9,755 nucleotides of DNA from Anaerolineales bacterium. Its GTDB lineage: Bacteria > Chloroflexota > Anaerolineae > Promineifilales > Promineifilaceae. The notes under the pieces are model-generated. The model had not been told where the DNA came from. It saw nothing but the letters and a program-made list of their open reading frames with translations, and searched no databases. The translations under genes were made by a program, and so were the position numbers. Below are positions 1-7,566 of the stretch, piece by piece (the first letter of the stretch is position 1; the number at the start of each line of letters is the position of its first letter). The DNA is taken from contig JAGQGA010000150.1 in NCBI GenBank assembly GCA_020432595.1, forward strand, positions 1-9,755, written 5' to 3'.

Positions 1-930
1 GCCAACCAAAAGCAAGAATACAATCAGAACCAGTACGGTTCCCGCCATAAACATATCCTGCGTTGTTAGCGCATTGATATAAAGTGGGCCAATCGTAGGT
101 AAACCAAGCACAACCTCGACTAAAATATTACCCGCGAGAATACCTGGAAAAGCTTCAGTACCCAAAATAATAACCAGAGGGGTAATCGCCATACGCACAG
201 CATGTTTCCAGATGACTCTTCTGCTTTTCAAGCCCCGCGCACGAGCCGCTTCGATAAAAGGTTGACCTAATGTATCTAGCAGATTGCCCCGCATAATGCG
301 GATCGTACCGGCCGTACCGGTAACAGCCCCAATCAGTGCTGGCACCCAAAGGTGCTTCAACAAATCCCAAATTTTGGCTAAACTCCAGGGTGCGTCTTGG
401 AATTCCCGCGAGAATAAACCCACCACATCTTGGTTGAGGATGACAATCGCCACATACAAAACAAGGAGAGCCAAGAGGAAACCTGGCAAACCAATACCGA
501 TAAAGGCGATCGTCGTTATGACTTGATCGCCAATTGAATATTGGTTAACGGCCGAATACACCCCCAGTGGTATTGCAATCAGCCATGTGATTGTTAAAGT
601 AGTTAGCGATAAAAGGATAGATAACGTTAGCCGCTGACCAATTAGCTCTTTAACCGGCCGTTCAAACTGAAAAGACAGGCCAAAATCACCCCGCACAAAA
701 TTAGAAATCCAAATCCAATACTGAGTCAGCATGGGCTTGTCTAACCCATAACGTACACGATAATCTTCCACACGAGCTACAGCACTCTTATCACCACGCG
801 CCTCTAATTCAGCTATCTTTTGATCCATAAAATCACCCGCTGGAAGATTAATGATCAAGAAGCTAATAAAAGAAACCAAAATCAGCATGATGATGGCATA
901 AAACACACGTCGTATGAGAAATGAAACCAT
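1..930 (-). CDS. ABC transporter permease, DppB/OppB type (3' end cut by window edge)
   Basis: Inner-membrane permease of a family-5 (peptide/nickel/oligosaccharide) ABC importer. The first 310 residues are visible, and the C-terminus, probably a few tens of residues, lies beyond position 1. The N-terminus MVSFLIRRVFYAIIMLILVS is the usual first membrane helix of DppB proteins. It is followed by a periplasmic stretch with YGLDKPMLTQYWIW and GDFGLSF, both typical of the family. Further hydrophobic segments lie near residues 102-128, 134-165, 192-212, 238-260 and 285-308. The ATPase-coupling EAA loop is seen as EAARARGLKSRRVIWKHA from residue 227. The ATG at 928-930 has a good ribosome-binding site (AAAGGAG, about 935-944). 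It lies 353 bp downstream of the solute-binding gene, in the same direction, so it is probably its partner. The second permease and the ATPases are expected further left. Family is secure; the substrate is not readable from the sequence. Confidence 0.95.
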   Translation of the reverse strand, partial: MVSFLIRRVFYAIIMLILVSFISFLIINLPAGDFMDQKIAELEARGDKSAVARVEDYRVRYGLDKPMLTQYWIWISNFVRGDFGLSFQFERPVKELIGQRLTLSILLSLTTLTITWLIAIPLGVYSAVNQYSIGDQVITTIAFIGIGLPGFLLALLVLYVAIVILNQDVVGLFSREFQDAPWSLAKIWDLLKHLWVPALIGAVTGTAGTIRIMRGNLLDTLGQPFIEAARARGLKSRRVIWKHAVRMAITPLVIILGTEAFPGILAGNILVEVVLGLPTIGPLYINALTTQDMFMAGTVLVLIVFLLLVG

Positions 931-1205
931 TTTTCTTCTCCTTTCCCACCTAGTTAAATGTCTAGACAGTCGCTTGGGCAAACCATTGATTACTATGCAC
1001 CCATTCGATCTTGATTCAGAACAGACGCAATTTGCGGAAGACTATTTGTAGCGCGAACCCCCTCTAAATCTTTACCCTTAGAGAAATCCCATGTCATATC
1101 TCGGAAGGGTTCATTCAATCAATGAATGATGCTTTAAAAGCACAAAACGAAAAACGTCTATGCTGACTTTGAAGGATACGGAGGGAAACCCACAAATTTG
1201 AATAA

Positions 1206-1222
1206 GCAGGTCTCCCTCCTGC
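1206..1222 (-). terminator. Second small hairpin, possible weak terminator
   Basis: GCAGG (1206-1210) and CCTGC (1218-1222) form a 5-bp stem with a 7-nt loop. On the minus strand it is followed by TTATTCAAATTTG, which is AT-rich but lacks a clean U-run. Together with the larger hairpin upstream it could cause partial termination. Weak on its own. Confidence 0.3.
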
Positions 1223-1233
1223 TATCACAGCAG

Positions 1234-1271
1234 ATTGATGACAAGGCCATTCAATGGCACTTGTCATCAAT
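1234..1271 (-). terminator. Strong intercistronic hairpin just after the binding-protein gene
   Basis: ATTGATGACAAG (1234-1245) pairs perfectly with CTTGTCATCAAT (1260-1271). Inside it GCCAT (1246-1250) pairs with ATGGC (1254-1258) around a 3-nt loop, with one unpaired A at 1259. The result is 17 base pairs starting 12 bases past the stop codon. No U-run follows on the minus strand, so it does not look like a classical intrinsic terminator. A 3'-stabilising or attenuating structure that keeps binding-protein mRNA above permease mRNA fits better, as known for other ABC importer operons. Confidence 0.6.
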
Positions 1272-1283
1272 CCCTACAAACTT

Positions 1284-3416
1284 TTACTCACCACGCAGGT
1301 TAGCTTCCATCCAGAACTGTTCTGAATGCAAGTTGCCGGGGCTACCAGGAGCCCATGGGCCAAGGATAACGAGTTCAGGAATGCCGTGGAAACCATTGCG
1401 AACGACAACGGGCATAGCCTGGTCACCAGAACCACCAATCATGAAGGGGCCGTGATCAATCATGATCTGAACGGCTTCGTAGAAGATTTTGTGGCGTGCT
1501 TCAATATCTGGTTCAGCAATACCTTTTGCATACAGTTGCTGTAGCTCATAGGCATAAGTGGTTTCAGGTTGTGGTTCCCAACCATCAGCACCACCGGTTT
1601 CGTAATACAGACCCTCAAGCGGCCAAGCGCGTGCAGCTTCATTCCGCAGCGGGAAGACCCAGTCTGGGTATGTCCAGATATCCAGCTCAGAAGCATGGCT
1701 GTTGCGGATCATAGCCTTACCTTCTTTCCAACGCAGCGTCCAATCCGGCTGCCCCATCAGGTCATTGATGAGGGTATTAACCCCAACAGCCTGCAAGTCA
1801 CTCGAATAGGTTTCGTTGCTCAGAACAGGAATGACCTGGCCACCCCAGTCGCCCTGATCCATAACCAAGGTAAACGGCGCACCACTGGGCAGATCACGGA
1901 AGCCATCGCCATCAGCATCTACAAAGCCGGCCGCATCGAAATGTTCCATAGCCTTTTCGGGGCTATATTCAACATAGGAATCGCGCCATGCTTCATAAAC
2001 CGCTTGCCCTTCAGCACTGGCAAAGTGCCACGCCTGTGGACTAATGGTCATACTGGTGGGATAACCAATGCCACCCCAAGCAACATCAATCAAACGTTCA
2101 CGGTTGAGCGAGAGGGCCAAACCAATGCGGAAATCCTGATTTTGCAGTAGCGCACGGATTTCTTCACACGTGTCGGGGTAGGTTTCGCAGTCGTTGAAGT
2201 TCATGTTGATGTTCCAAGCAGGCCAGCTACCAGCACCATTTACTGCACCAGCATGGAGGTGATAGTCATTCGCTTCAGCTTGTTCCAACAAGAAGGGGAT
2301 GTTGGTGGGATCGTCGGTACCACGGAAGCTAGCTTCGTACTTACCCTGAGAGACCTCTAACAGGCGAACTTCGTTATCTTCCAGCAATACCGTGTCAATG
2401 TAATCAATATACGGTAATTGGTTACCGTCGGTATCCACTTTCCAGTAATAAGGATTACGAGCCAGGACGGTACGTTCGCCAGGAACGACGGTTTCCGGGC
2501 ACCAGGCATGCAAACAGGGGTAACCAGCCACGTTCATCAGCCAGTCGCCACCGTAAACGGCCGCTTCCAAATCCTGATAGGTCTTGCTGCTATCATAGTT
2601 GGGGTCAAACTGGGATAGGAAGTGTTTTGGACGTTCCATCGGCAGCCATTCCCAGAAACCCTGAGCAACCACAAAGTTAGCAATGAAGTGCGGCTCACCC
2701 CAGGTGAAAACCATCGTGTAATCGTCGGGGAAGGAGACTTCCATCAAGGTACCATCAGAATCACGTCCCCACCAGGGTGGCGTAACGATAGCAAAATCTT
2801 CATTGGTTGCCAGTTCCCACCAATAAGCCATGTCCTCGGCCGGAATAAAGTCCACACCATCAGACCATTTCACACCTTGGCGGAAATGCCAGGTCAACTG
2901 TGTACCGTCCTCAGAAATCTCCCAGCTTTTAACCAAACCAGGCTCATAGCCAGTGTAATCAGGCTTCCAGCGCACGGGCGGGTCGTAAACGATCATTTCG
3001 ATGTTACCCATACCCTGCCACCAGCTAGCATTGTGCCAGGTGCCACCGTATTCGCCAACACCATCTACAGGCGTAACAACCTGGATGTCTTCCTTAGCTG
3101 GTAAGCGGTCTGCGACGGCAGGCAAACTACCAGCAGCAACCATTTCGGCCAGCATTGGTGCTTCGCCATATTCAGAGGTCTCAACGGTAGCCGTATCTTC
3201 GACAACAGCTTCTTCCTGTGCCTGCTCAATACCACCACCTTCTTCGGCGGCTGGTTCTTCGGCAGCAGGTTCTTCGGCGGCTGGTTCTTCAGCGACCGGG
3301 GCTTCGGCGGCTGGTTCTTCAGCGGCTGGGGCTTCGGCCGCTGGGGCATCAGCACCACAGGCAACCAAGAAGAGCCCTAACATGAGCATAAAAGCAATAA
3401 GCGTGAGCTTTTTCAT
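1284..3416 (-). CDS. Extracellular solute-binding lipoprotein, ABC family 5 (SBP_bac_5)
   Basis: Substrate-capturing lipoprotein of an ABC importer, anchored outside the cytoplasmic membrane. Residues 1-20 are a lipoprotein signal peptide (MKKLTL, hydrophobic core, lipobox LVAC with Cys20). Residues 24-59 are a low-complexity linker of about seven pentapeptides of AAEEP type. The mature domain starts near residue 85 with APMLAEMVAAGSLP and YGGTW, a preface common in long (about 700-residue) members. It continues with the family-5 core signature GLVKSWEISEDG and GVKWSDG (residues 160-187). The domain is rich in Trp, such as the WW pairs near 132 and in PPWWGRDSDG; this suits sugar stacking but does not prove it. 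At 710 residues it is longer than classical OppA/DppA. The ATG at 3414-3416 follows a strong GGAGGAG site. Its place behind a glycoside phosphorylase and LacI gene suggests an oligosaccharide ligand, as for Thermotoga family-5 proteins. Confidence 0.95.
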   Translation of the reverse strand: MKKLTLIAFMLMLGLFLVACGADAPAAEAPAAEEPAAEAPVAEEPAAEEPAAEEPAAEEGGGIEQAQEEAVVEDTATVETSEYGEAPMLAEMVAAGSLPAVADRLPAKEDIQVVTPVDGVGEYGGTWHNASWWQGMGNIEMIVYDPPVRWKPDYTGYEPGLVKSWEISEDGTQLTWHFRQGVKWSDGVDFIPAEDMAYWWELATNEDFAIVTPPWWGRDSDGTLMEVSFPDDYTMVFTWGEPHFIANFVVAQGFWEWLPMERPKHFLSQFDPNYDSSKTYQDLEAAVYGGDWLMNVAGYPCLHAWCPETVVPGERTVLARNPYYWKVDTDGNQLPYIDYIDTVLLEDNEVRLLEVSQGKYEASFRGTDDPTNIPFLLEQAEANDYHLHAGAVNGAGSWPAWNINMNFNDCETYPDTCEEIRALLQNQDFRIGLALSLNRERLIDVAWGGIGYPTSMTISPQAWHFASAEGQAVYEAWRDSYVEYSPEKAMEHFDAAGFVDADGDGFRDLPSGAPFTLVMDQGDWGGQVIPVLSNETYSSDLQAVGVNTLINDLMGQPDWTLRWKEGKAMIRNSHASELDIWTYPDWVFPLRNEAARAWPLEGLYYETGGADGWEPQPETTYAYELQQLYAKGIAEPDIEARHKIFYEAVQIMIDHGPFMIGGSGDQAMPVVVRNGFHGIPELVILGPWAPGSPGNLHSEQFWMEANLRGE
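3240..3347 (-). repeat. 15-bp coding tandem repeat (AAEEP linker of the lipoprotein)
   Basis: About seven imperfect 15-bp units, each reading roughly GGCGGCTGGTTCTTC on the plus strand, encode Ala-Ala-Glu-Glu-Pro variants at residues 24-59 directly behind the lipid-anchored cysteine. Units differ by a few bases. Such an acidic, proline-rich tether would space the binding domain from the membrane. Copy number is likely to vary between relatives. Confidence 0.85.
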
Positions 3417-3594
3417 TGTGTAAATTCTCCTCCTAAATTATAGGAACTTACAAAGTAAACATTGTTTGCAACAAAAAGGTCATTCAAGTTATTTTCGTCT
3501 TTTGTCAGAAAATCACCTCCATCAAGTTGAATTTACTACGTATCTGGTCTTTAAAGGCAAGGAAACCTATGCACGCCAGACTGGTAATAGCAAG

Positions 3595-6459
3595 TTAAGG
3601 GTCGTGATTGACGTTGACAACGTCAACCACATGCTGCCGGCCGTGTTGGTAAAACTTAAACGACAATCGCCGCCAATGTTTGGGGAGTTGGGGTTTAACC
3701 GTATACGATTGCTTGGTAAGACGGAGGCCAGCAAAGCCGAAAGTGAGTGCTTGCCAAATGCCGCCTGCCGAGGCCGCGTGAATGCCGTCACCAGCATTAC
3801 CACGCGCATCAAAAATATCGGCGCGGGCAGCAAGCATAAAATGTTCATACGCTTCTTCGGGGCGCTCCATTTCGCAAGCGGCCCAGGCGTGGAAGCTTGG
3901 CCCCAACGAAGAGCCATAGCTGTGGTCGGTGATTGGCATATACGTGTCCCAATTTGTTTGCCAAATTTTTTGACCGTACTCCTGTCGCAACAGACAGAGA
4001 AGCATAATGACATCTGCCTGTTTAATAACCTGGTGCTGGTTGGCACCTTCAATCCCAAGCAGCGATTGCATGGATGCGGTACGTTCTGTAAATTCAGCCC
4101 AATCAACCTCTTTCAAGTCAAAAAATCTGTCAAATTGGGTAAATAGACCTGTATCACTATCAAACGATATGATAATACGGTTTACAATCTCTTGCCAGTA
4201 TTCAATTTTGCCTGGGGTTAAATCGAGTTGAGCCGTCAGTTGCGCTGCTTTAGCGGGGTGGTTATTTTGCAGCCAGACGAGCAAATGTAGGGCTTCTTGC
4301 AGGTGCCACTGCGCCATGCGGTTGGTATAGGCATTATTGTCCACATGGTCATGGTATTCATCGGGGCCAATGACATCACGCAGGGCGTAACGCACCACAC
4401 CATCTACCTCTTCACGCTCGGCTCGGTCGCCCCAGAAGCAGGCACCATCCAAAATAATTTCAGCCCCGTAATCGAGCAAAAAGGCATCGTCGCCTGTGGC
4501 CTGCCAATATTGCAGAATGGCATAGGCAATATCGGCGGTTATATGGATTTCGATGTCGCCTGTCCAAATGCGAATGAGTTCCTTAAAGTTGGTGGCTGGA
4601 TCAGGAACCCAAGTAGGGGTTACTTCATCACCGGTGACGGCACTTTCCCAGGCAAATTGAGCACCACCATAGCCATTGCCGGTCGCCTTGCGCCGGGCAC
4701 CATCCAGAGTGTGATAACGATAGTGGAGCAGGTTGCGAGCCACGGCCGGTTGTGTGTAAATAAAAAATGGCAGGATAAAGATTTCGGTATCCCAAAAAAC
4801 GTGGCCGCGATAGCCAAGACCGCTCATGGTTTTGGCACCAATGCTCACGCGGTTGTCGTGTTGGGGAGCCGCTATCTGCAGTTGGAAGAGGCTGAAGCGG
4901 GTGGCAAGCTGGGCTTCCTGATCGCCCTCGATGATCACATCAATGTCGTGCCACAGCTTTTGCCAGGCGGCGATGTGGCTTTGGCGCAGGGTGTTGTAGG
5001 TATGGCTGGTCAGCTGACCAACGGCGAGTTGCCCAACGGCAAGTTGCCCAACGGCCGTTTTCACCACATCCCCTCCATCCCGGCTCGTCACATAGCTCAC
5101 CAGCTTATCCAGTTGCACCGTCTCACCCGGCTGGAGCGTTTGCTCCACGGTGAGAATGGGGTGACCGGGGCAGTTTTGGCAGAGGACGGGGGCAGAAACG
5201 GCCGTTTCCACCTTCATCGCCGTCCCCAATTCAATCTTAGTATGGCGCGTCTGGCTTTGCAGCCACGCCACCCCATTTTCCGCTTGCCCTTGCGCCAGCA
5301 AATGCCAGTGCAGCGTGTTTTCGTTGGCAACGTGGCCGTTGATGCCCGCGCTAATGGTGAGGGTGCAGGGTTGATTAACGGCCGTTGCCACCAGCCGAAT
5401 CCCCCCCAAATGCTGCTCCGTATAGGCAATAAACCGCTCAAACCCCAAATCAACCACCACACCGCCGGGCGACTGCCAGCGCAGTTGGCGGTGCAAAATG
5501 CCGTCGGCCAAGTTGAGCCAGCGACGGAACGATAAAAGCTCGCCGCTATCCAGCCGGAACCACTCACCGTTGACGGCAAGGTACAAATCAAGCCAGTTGG
5601 GCAAATTGGCTAACTCGGTAAAAAAGACGGGGACATCATTAAACACGCCGTGAGCAAATGTCAGGGCAGACTCACCAGGATGCCCTTCCTCAAAGCTGCC
5701 TCGGCTGGCAAAATAACCATTGCCAATGGTAAAAATTGTTTCTTTGTGCCCCTGCTTTGGCACCACAAACTGCTCTTCGCCAACGATCCACTCGTCGTCA
5801 GGGCGCATGGCCGCTTGCAGGTCAGCCAACCCAACTCCTTGTAAATCGTTATAGCGAGTAAAGTTGCTGTGGGCAAGATGGGCAAAACGGCCGGCTGGCC
5901 CCAGCGCCAACGCCCCCATACCCGCATCTAGCGCTGCTTCAATACCGGCGGCGGCATCTTCAACCACCAGACAATGAGCGGGAGGAACGTTGAGTTTGGC
6001 AGCGGCATAGCGGAAAAGGTGGGGGGCGGGTTTTTGCTGCTGCACGCTGCTGCCATCGGCAATGCAGGCCAGCCGCTGGGCAATGCCGAGACGCTGCACC
6101 ACATCGGGGGCGTTGCGGCTGGCGGAAGCGAGGCCATAGGGAATGTTGGCGGTGTCTAGCTCATCAAGCAGGTTGGCAACACCGGGGAGAAGGTCAGCAG
6201 GAGAAACGGCCGTTAACATCTCCACATAATAGCTGTTCTTCCGCGCCATCATTGCTTCAAGGTTGGCTTCGGGGATGAAACGGCCGTTTAAAATCCGCAA
6301 AAGCGAATCGCGCCGCGAAACGCCACGCAACTGCTCATTCATCTCCCGGTCAAACGGCAGCTTCTCCTCATCCGCCAACCGCTTCCAGGCCAGGTAATGA
6401 TATTCAGCAGTGTCGGTTAAAACACCATCCAGATCAAAAATCACAGCCTTGAGTTGCAT
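3595..6459 (-). CDS. Fused beta-phosphoglucomutase + GH65 glycoside phosphorylase
   Basis: A 954-residue cytoplasmic bifunctional enzyme. Residues 1-215 are a HAD-type beta-phosphoglucomutase very similar to the Lactococcus enzyme: nucleophile/acid pair D9-L-D11-G12, TDTAEYH (15-21), GVSRRDS (46-52), LASAS (110-114), KPAP (143-146) and ED (167-168). Residues from about 221 form a GH65 phosphorylase: YRGHVFWDTEIF (550-561), GPDEYHDHVDNNAYTN from 698 with the putative general acid Glu701, KQADV (813-817), DHSYGSSLGPS (845-855) and GIHAASAGG (892-900). GH65 inverts, releasing beta-glucose 1-phosphate from an alpha-glucosyl disaccharide; the mutase makes glucose 6-phosphate. Kojibiose, trehalose, maltose and nigerose cannot be told apart here. 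A triple AVGQL repeat sits at residues 469-483. The ATG at 6457-6459 lies 23 bp after lacI with only a weak, distant ribosome-binding site, suggesting translational coupling. Confidence 0.95.
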   Translation of the reverse strand: MQLKAVIFDLDGVLTDTAEYHYLAWKRLADEEKLPFDREMNEQLRGVSRRDSLLRILNGRFIPEANLEAMMARKNSYYVEMLTAVSPADLLPGVANLLDELDTANIPYGLASASRNAPDVVQRLGIAQRLACIADGSSVQQQKPAPHLFRYAAAKLNVPPAHCLVVEDAAAGIEAALDAGMGALALGPAGRFAHLAHSNFTRYNDLQGVGLADLQAAMRPDDEWIVGEEQFVVPKQGHKETIFTIGNGYFASRGSFEEGHPGESALTFAHGVFNDVPVFFTELANLPNWLDLYLAVNGEWFRLDSGELLSFRRWLNLADGILHRQLRWQSPGGVVVDLGFERFIAYTEQHLGGIRLVATAVNQPCTLTISAGINGHVANENTLHWHLLAQGQAENGVAWLQSQTRHTKIELGTAMKVETAVSAPVLCQNCPGHPILTVEQTLQPGETVQLDKLVSYVTSRDGGDVVKTAVGQLAVGQLAVGQLTSHTYNTLRQSHIAAWQKLWHDIDVIIEGDQEAQLATRFSLFQLQIAAPQHDNRVSIGAKTMSGLGYRGHVFWDTEIFILPFFIYTQPAVARNLLHYRYHTLDGARRKATGNGYGGAQFAWESAVTGDEVTPTWVPDPATNFKELIRIWTGDIEIHITADIAYAILQYWQATGDDAFLLDYGAEIILDGACFWGDRAEREEVDGVVRYALRDVIGPDEYHDHVDNNAYTNRMAQWHLQEALHLLVWLQNNHPAKAAQLTAQLDLTPGKIEYWQEIVNRIIISFDSDTGLFTQFDRFFDLKEVDWAEFTERTASMQSLLGIEGANQHQVIKQADVIMLLCLLRQEYGQKIWQTNWDTYMPITDHSYGSSLGPSFHAWAACEMERPEEAYEHFMLAARADIFDARGNAGDGIHAASAGGIWQALTFGFAGLRLTKQSYTVKPQLPKHWRRLSFKFYQHGRQHVVDVVNVNHDP
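3608..3626. other. 19-bp perfect inverted repeat at the end of the fusion gene
   Basis: TTGACGTTG (3608-3616), a single A, then CAACGTCAA (3618-3626). It lies within the codons for the last residues (VDVVNVN), a dozen bases before the stop codon at 3595-3597 and about 190 bp upstream of the binding-protein start. It could be an operator or simply a consequence of repeated Val/Asn/Asp codons. Role unassigned. Confidence 0.45.
5011..5055 (-). repeat. Three 15-bp tandem units inside the GH65 part
   Basis: Units at 5011-5025, 5026-5040 and 5041-5055; the second and third differ by one base (GAGTTGCCCAACGGC against AAGTTGCCCAACGGC). They encode AVGQL three times (residues 469-483), between the N-terminal beta-sandwich region and the segment leading to the catalytic barrel. 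Each unit ends in AACGGC, and the last unit runs into the palindrome AACGGCCGTT at 5050-5059. The reading frame stays open, so this looks like a tolerated in-frame expansion in a linker. Confidence 0.85.
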
Positions 6460-6482
6460 AATGACGCTTAAATTGCCTCACC

Positions 6483-7499
6483 TTAAGCCGAGCCACGGAT
6501 AACCAGCTCTGGCTTTAACAAAACCTGCTGTGGCACGGTCATGGTGCCATTGACTTGCTCCAACAGCATATTGGCGACTAATTCACCAGCCTCATCAATT
6601 GGTTGGCGCACGGTGGTAAGCGGCGGGTGCAAAAATTGCGCCATATTAACATCATCATACCCGGTAATGGCAATATCTTTCCCCACCTCCAGCCCTTCGG
6701 CCATCGCCGCGTGCATGGCTCCCACGGCAATTTGGTCGCTGACACAAACAACGGCCGTTGGTCGCTGCGCGACAGGCAGCGACCAAAGGTGAACTACACC
6801 CTGTGCCCCTGTCTCAATCTCATTTACCCCCCGGTAAATCCAGGCCGGATCGGGAACAATCCCCGCCTCTTGCAAGCGGCAGTAATAGCCACGTTCACGG
6901 TCATGACCGGTTGTGGCTCCACGCTGCCAGCTAATCAACGCAATGCGCCGATGCCCTCGCTGTAGCAAATAGTCCACAACGAGGTAGATTCCGTAATAGC
7001 CGTCTACATCAACCCAGCAAAAATCTAGGTCTTCTTCGATACGGCCAAAGGCCACAAACGGGATTTTCTCTGCTAGTAAATAATGAATACGGGGGTCGTT
7101 TTCGGTGGTGTTCTCCAAAATGAAACCGTCTACTTGTCGCCGACCATACAAATCTTCATAGGCTTTTAAATCGGCAAAGGATTCATCCTTGGCGGTAAAA
7201 AAGGTGATGAAGTATCCTTGCGCCTCGCACGCATAAACAACACGGTGCAGAAAGCGGTTGTTGACAGGGCGCCAAGTTGTGGCACCACCCGCTCCCCAAG
7301 CATATCCAATGAGACGACTCGACTTTTGGCGCAGGTTTTGGGCAACAACATTGGGGCGGTAGTTTAATTCAAGCGCAGCATGACGTATTCGCCGCTCGGT
7401 TTCGGGGGAAACCTGTCCACGGCGGTTGAGGACTTTAGAGACGGTCTGATAGCTTACACCCGCTTTGGCTGCGACGTCTTTTAGGGTTGCTCTTGACAT
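6483..7499 (-). CDS. LacI-family transcriptional repressor
   Basis: A 338-residue sugar-responsive DNA-binding regulator. Residues 5-60 are the LacI helix-turn-helix plus hinge: TLKDVAAKAGVSYQTVSKVLN, then SPETERRIRHAALELNYRPN. The first recognition-helix residues are Y17 and Q18, the same pair as in E. coli LacI. The rest is the periplasmic-binding-protein-like effector domain: IGYAWG, DGFILENTTENDP, ITGYDDVNMAQFLHPPLTTVRQP and a terminal LVIRG. Length is normal for the family. It is the first gene of the leftward group, 23 bp before the phosphorylase fusion, and faces thuA across the control region. The start ATG (7497-7499) has only a weak GAAGAG-like ribosome-binding site. A perfect 14-bp CG-centred palindrome on its predicted transcription start implies self-repression. 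The inducer is probably a substrate or product of the neighbouring enzymes; its identity cannot be read from sequence. Confidence 0.97.
   Translation of the reverse strand: MSRATLKDVAAKAGVSYQTVSKVLNRRGQVSPETERRIRHAALELNYRPNVVAQNLRQKSSRLIGYAWGAGGATTWRPVNNRFLHRVVYACEAQGYFITFFTAKDESFADLKAYEDLYGRRQVDGFILENTTENDPRIHYLLAEKIPFVAFGRIEEDLDFCWVDVDGYYGIYLVVDYLLQRGHRRIALISWQRGATTGHDRERGYYCRLQEAGIVPDPAWIYRGVNEIETGAQGVVHLWSLPVAQRPTAVVCVSDQIAVGAMHAAMAEGLEVGKDIAITGYDDVNMAQFLHPPLTTVRQPIDEAGELVANMLLEQVNGTMTVPQQVLLKPELVIRGSA
6732..6786. repeat. Three copies of TTGGTCGCTG within the lacI coding region
   Basis: TTGGTCGCTG occurs at 6732-6741 and 6758-6767, and in inverted form (CAGCGACCAA) at 6777-6786. The second and third make a perfect 10-bp stem with a 9-nt loop. 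The second copy overlaps an AACGGCCGTT palindrome (6750-6759). The protein here (WSLPVAQRPTAVVCVSDQI) is normal for the family, so the gene is not disrupted. Confidence 0.7.
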
Positions 7500-7547
7500 T
7501 CAGGTTCTCTTCTACGTTGTTGATCAAGTGAACTCTCTTCTCATCAC

Positions 7548-7561
7548 GGCGAACGTTCGCC
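7548..7561. promoter_or_regulatory. Predicted LacI-family operator
   Basis: GGCGAACGTTCGCC is a perfect 14-bp palindrome centred on CG, the usual form of LacI-family operators. Its half-site GGCGAAC shares four of seven positions with the symmetric lac half-site (TGTGAGC), which fits the Y17-Q18 pair of the adjacent regulator. It starts a few bases past the predicted lacI -10 box, so bound repressor would cover the transcription start. I saw no second exact copy in the window. Confidence 0.65.
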
Positions 7562-7566
7562 TGCCT

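Larger units (their letters stand above)
931..1283. other. Intercistronic gap between binding-protein and permease genes
   Basis: This 353-bp stretch has no credible coding region. Its binding-protein side holds two inverted repeats (1234-1271 and 1206-1222, listed separately). A weaker fold, TTCATT/AATGAA with a 5-nt loop, lies at 1110-1126. I found no convincing -35/-10 pair for the permease on the minus strand, so read-through from the upstream gene remains the simplest reading. The permease ribosome-binding site is at the far end. Confidence 0.7.

Noticed and set aside
1110..1126. TTCATT/AATGAA hairpin as a terminator
   Set aside because: The stem is short and AT-rich, with no following U-run on either strand.
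1569..3423. Several plus-strand open frames (for example 1569-2150, 2622-3104, 3001-3423) opposite the binding-protein gene
   Set aside because: All are antisense to a confidently identified family-5 binding protein. The Ser/Ala/Gly-rich one is just the other strand of the AAEEP repeat.
3437..3442. TATAAT on the minus strand just upstream of the binding-protein gene
   Set aside because: No -35 is found at proper spacing, and the implied transcription start would fall inside the ribosome-binding site, so it is probably not a promoter.
4297..5535. Long (412-codon) open frame on the plus strand opposite the GH65 domain
   Set aside because: It lies wholly antisense to a gene with intact GH65 motifs, shows no recognisable domain and has composition typical of a reverse-frame shadow.
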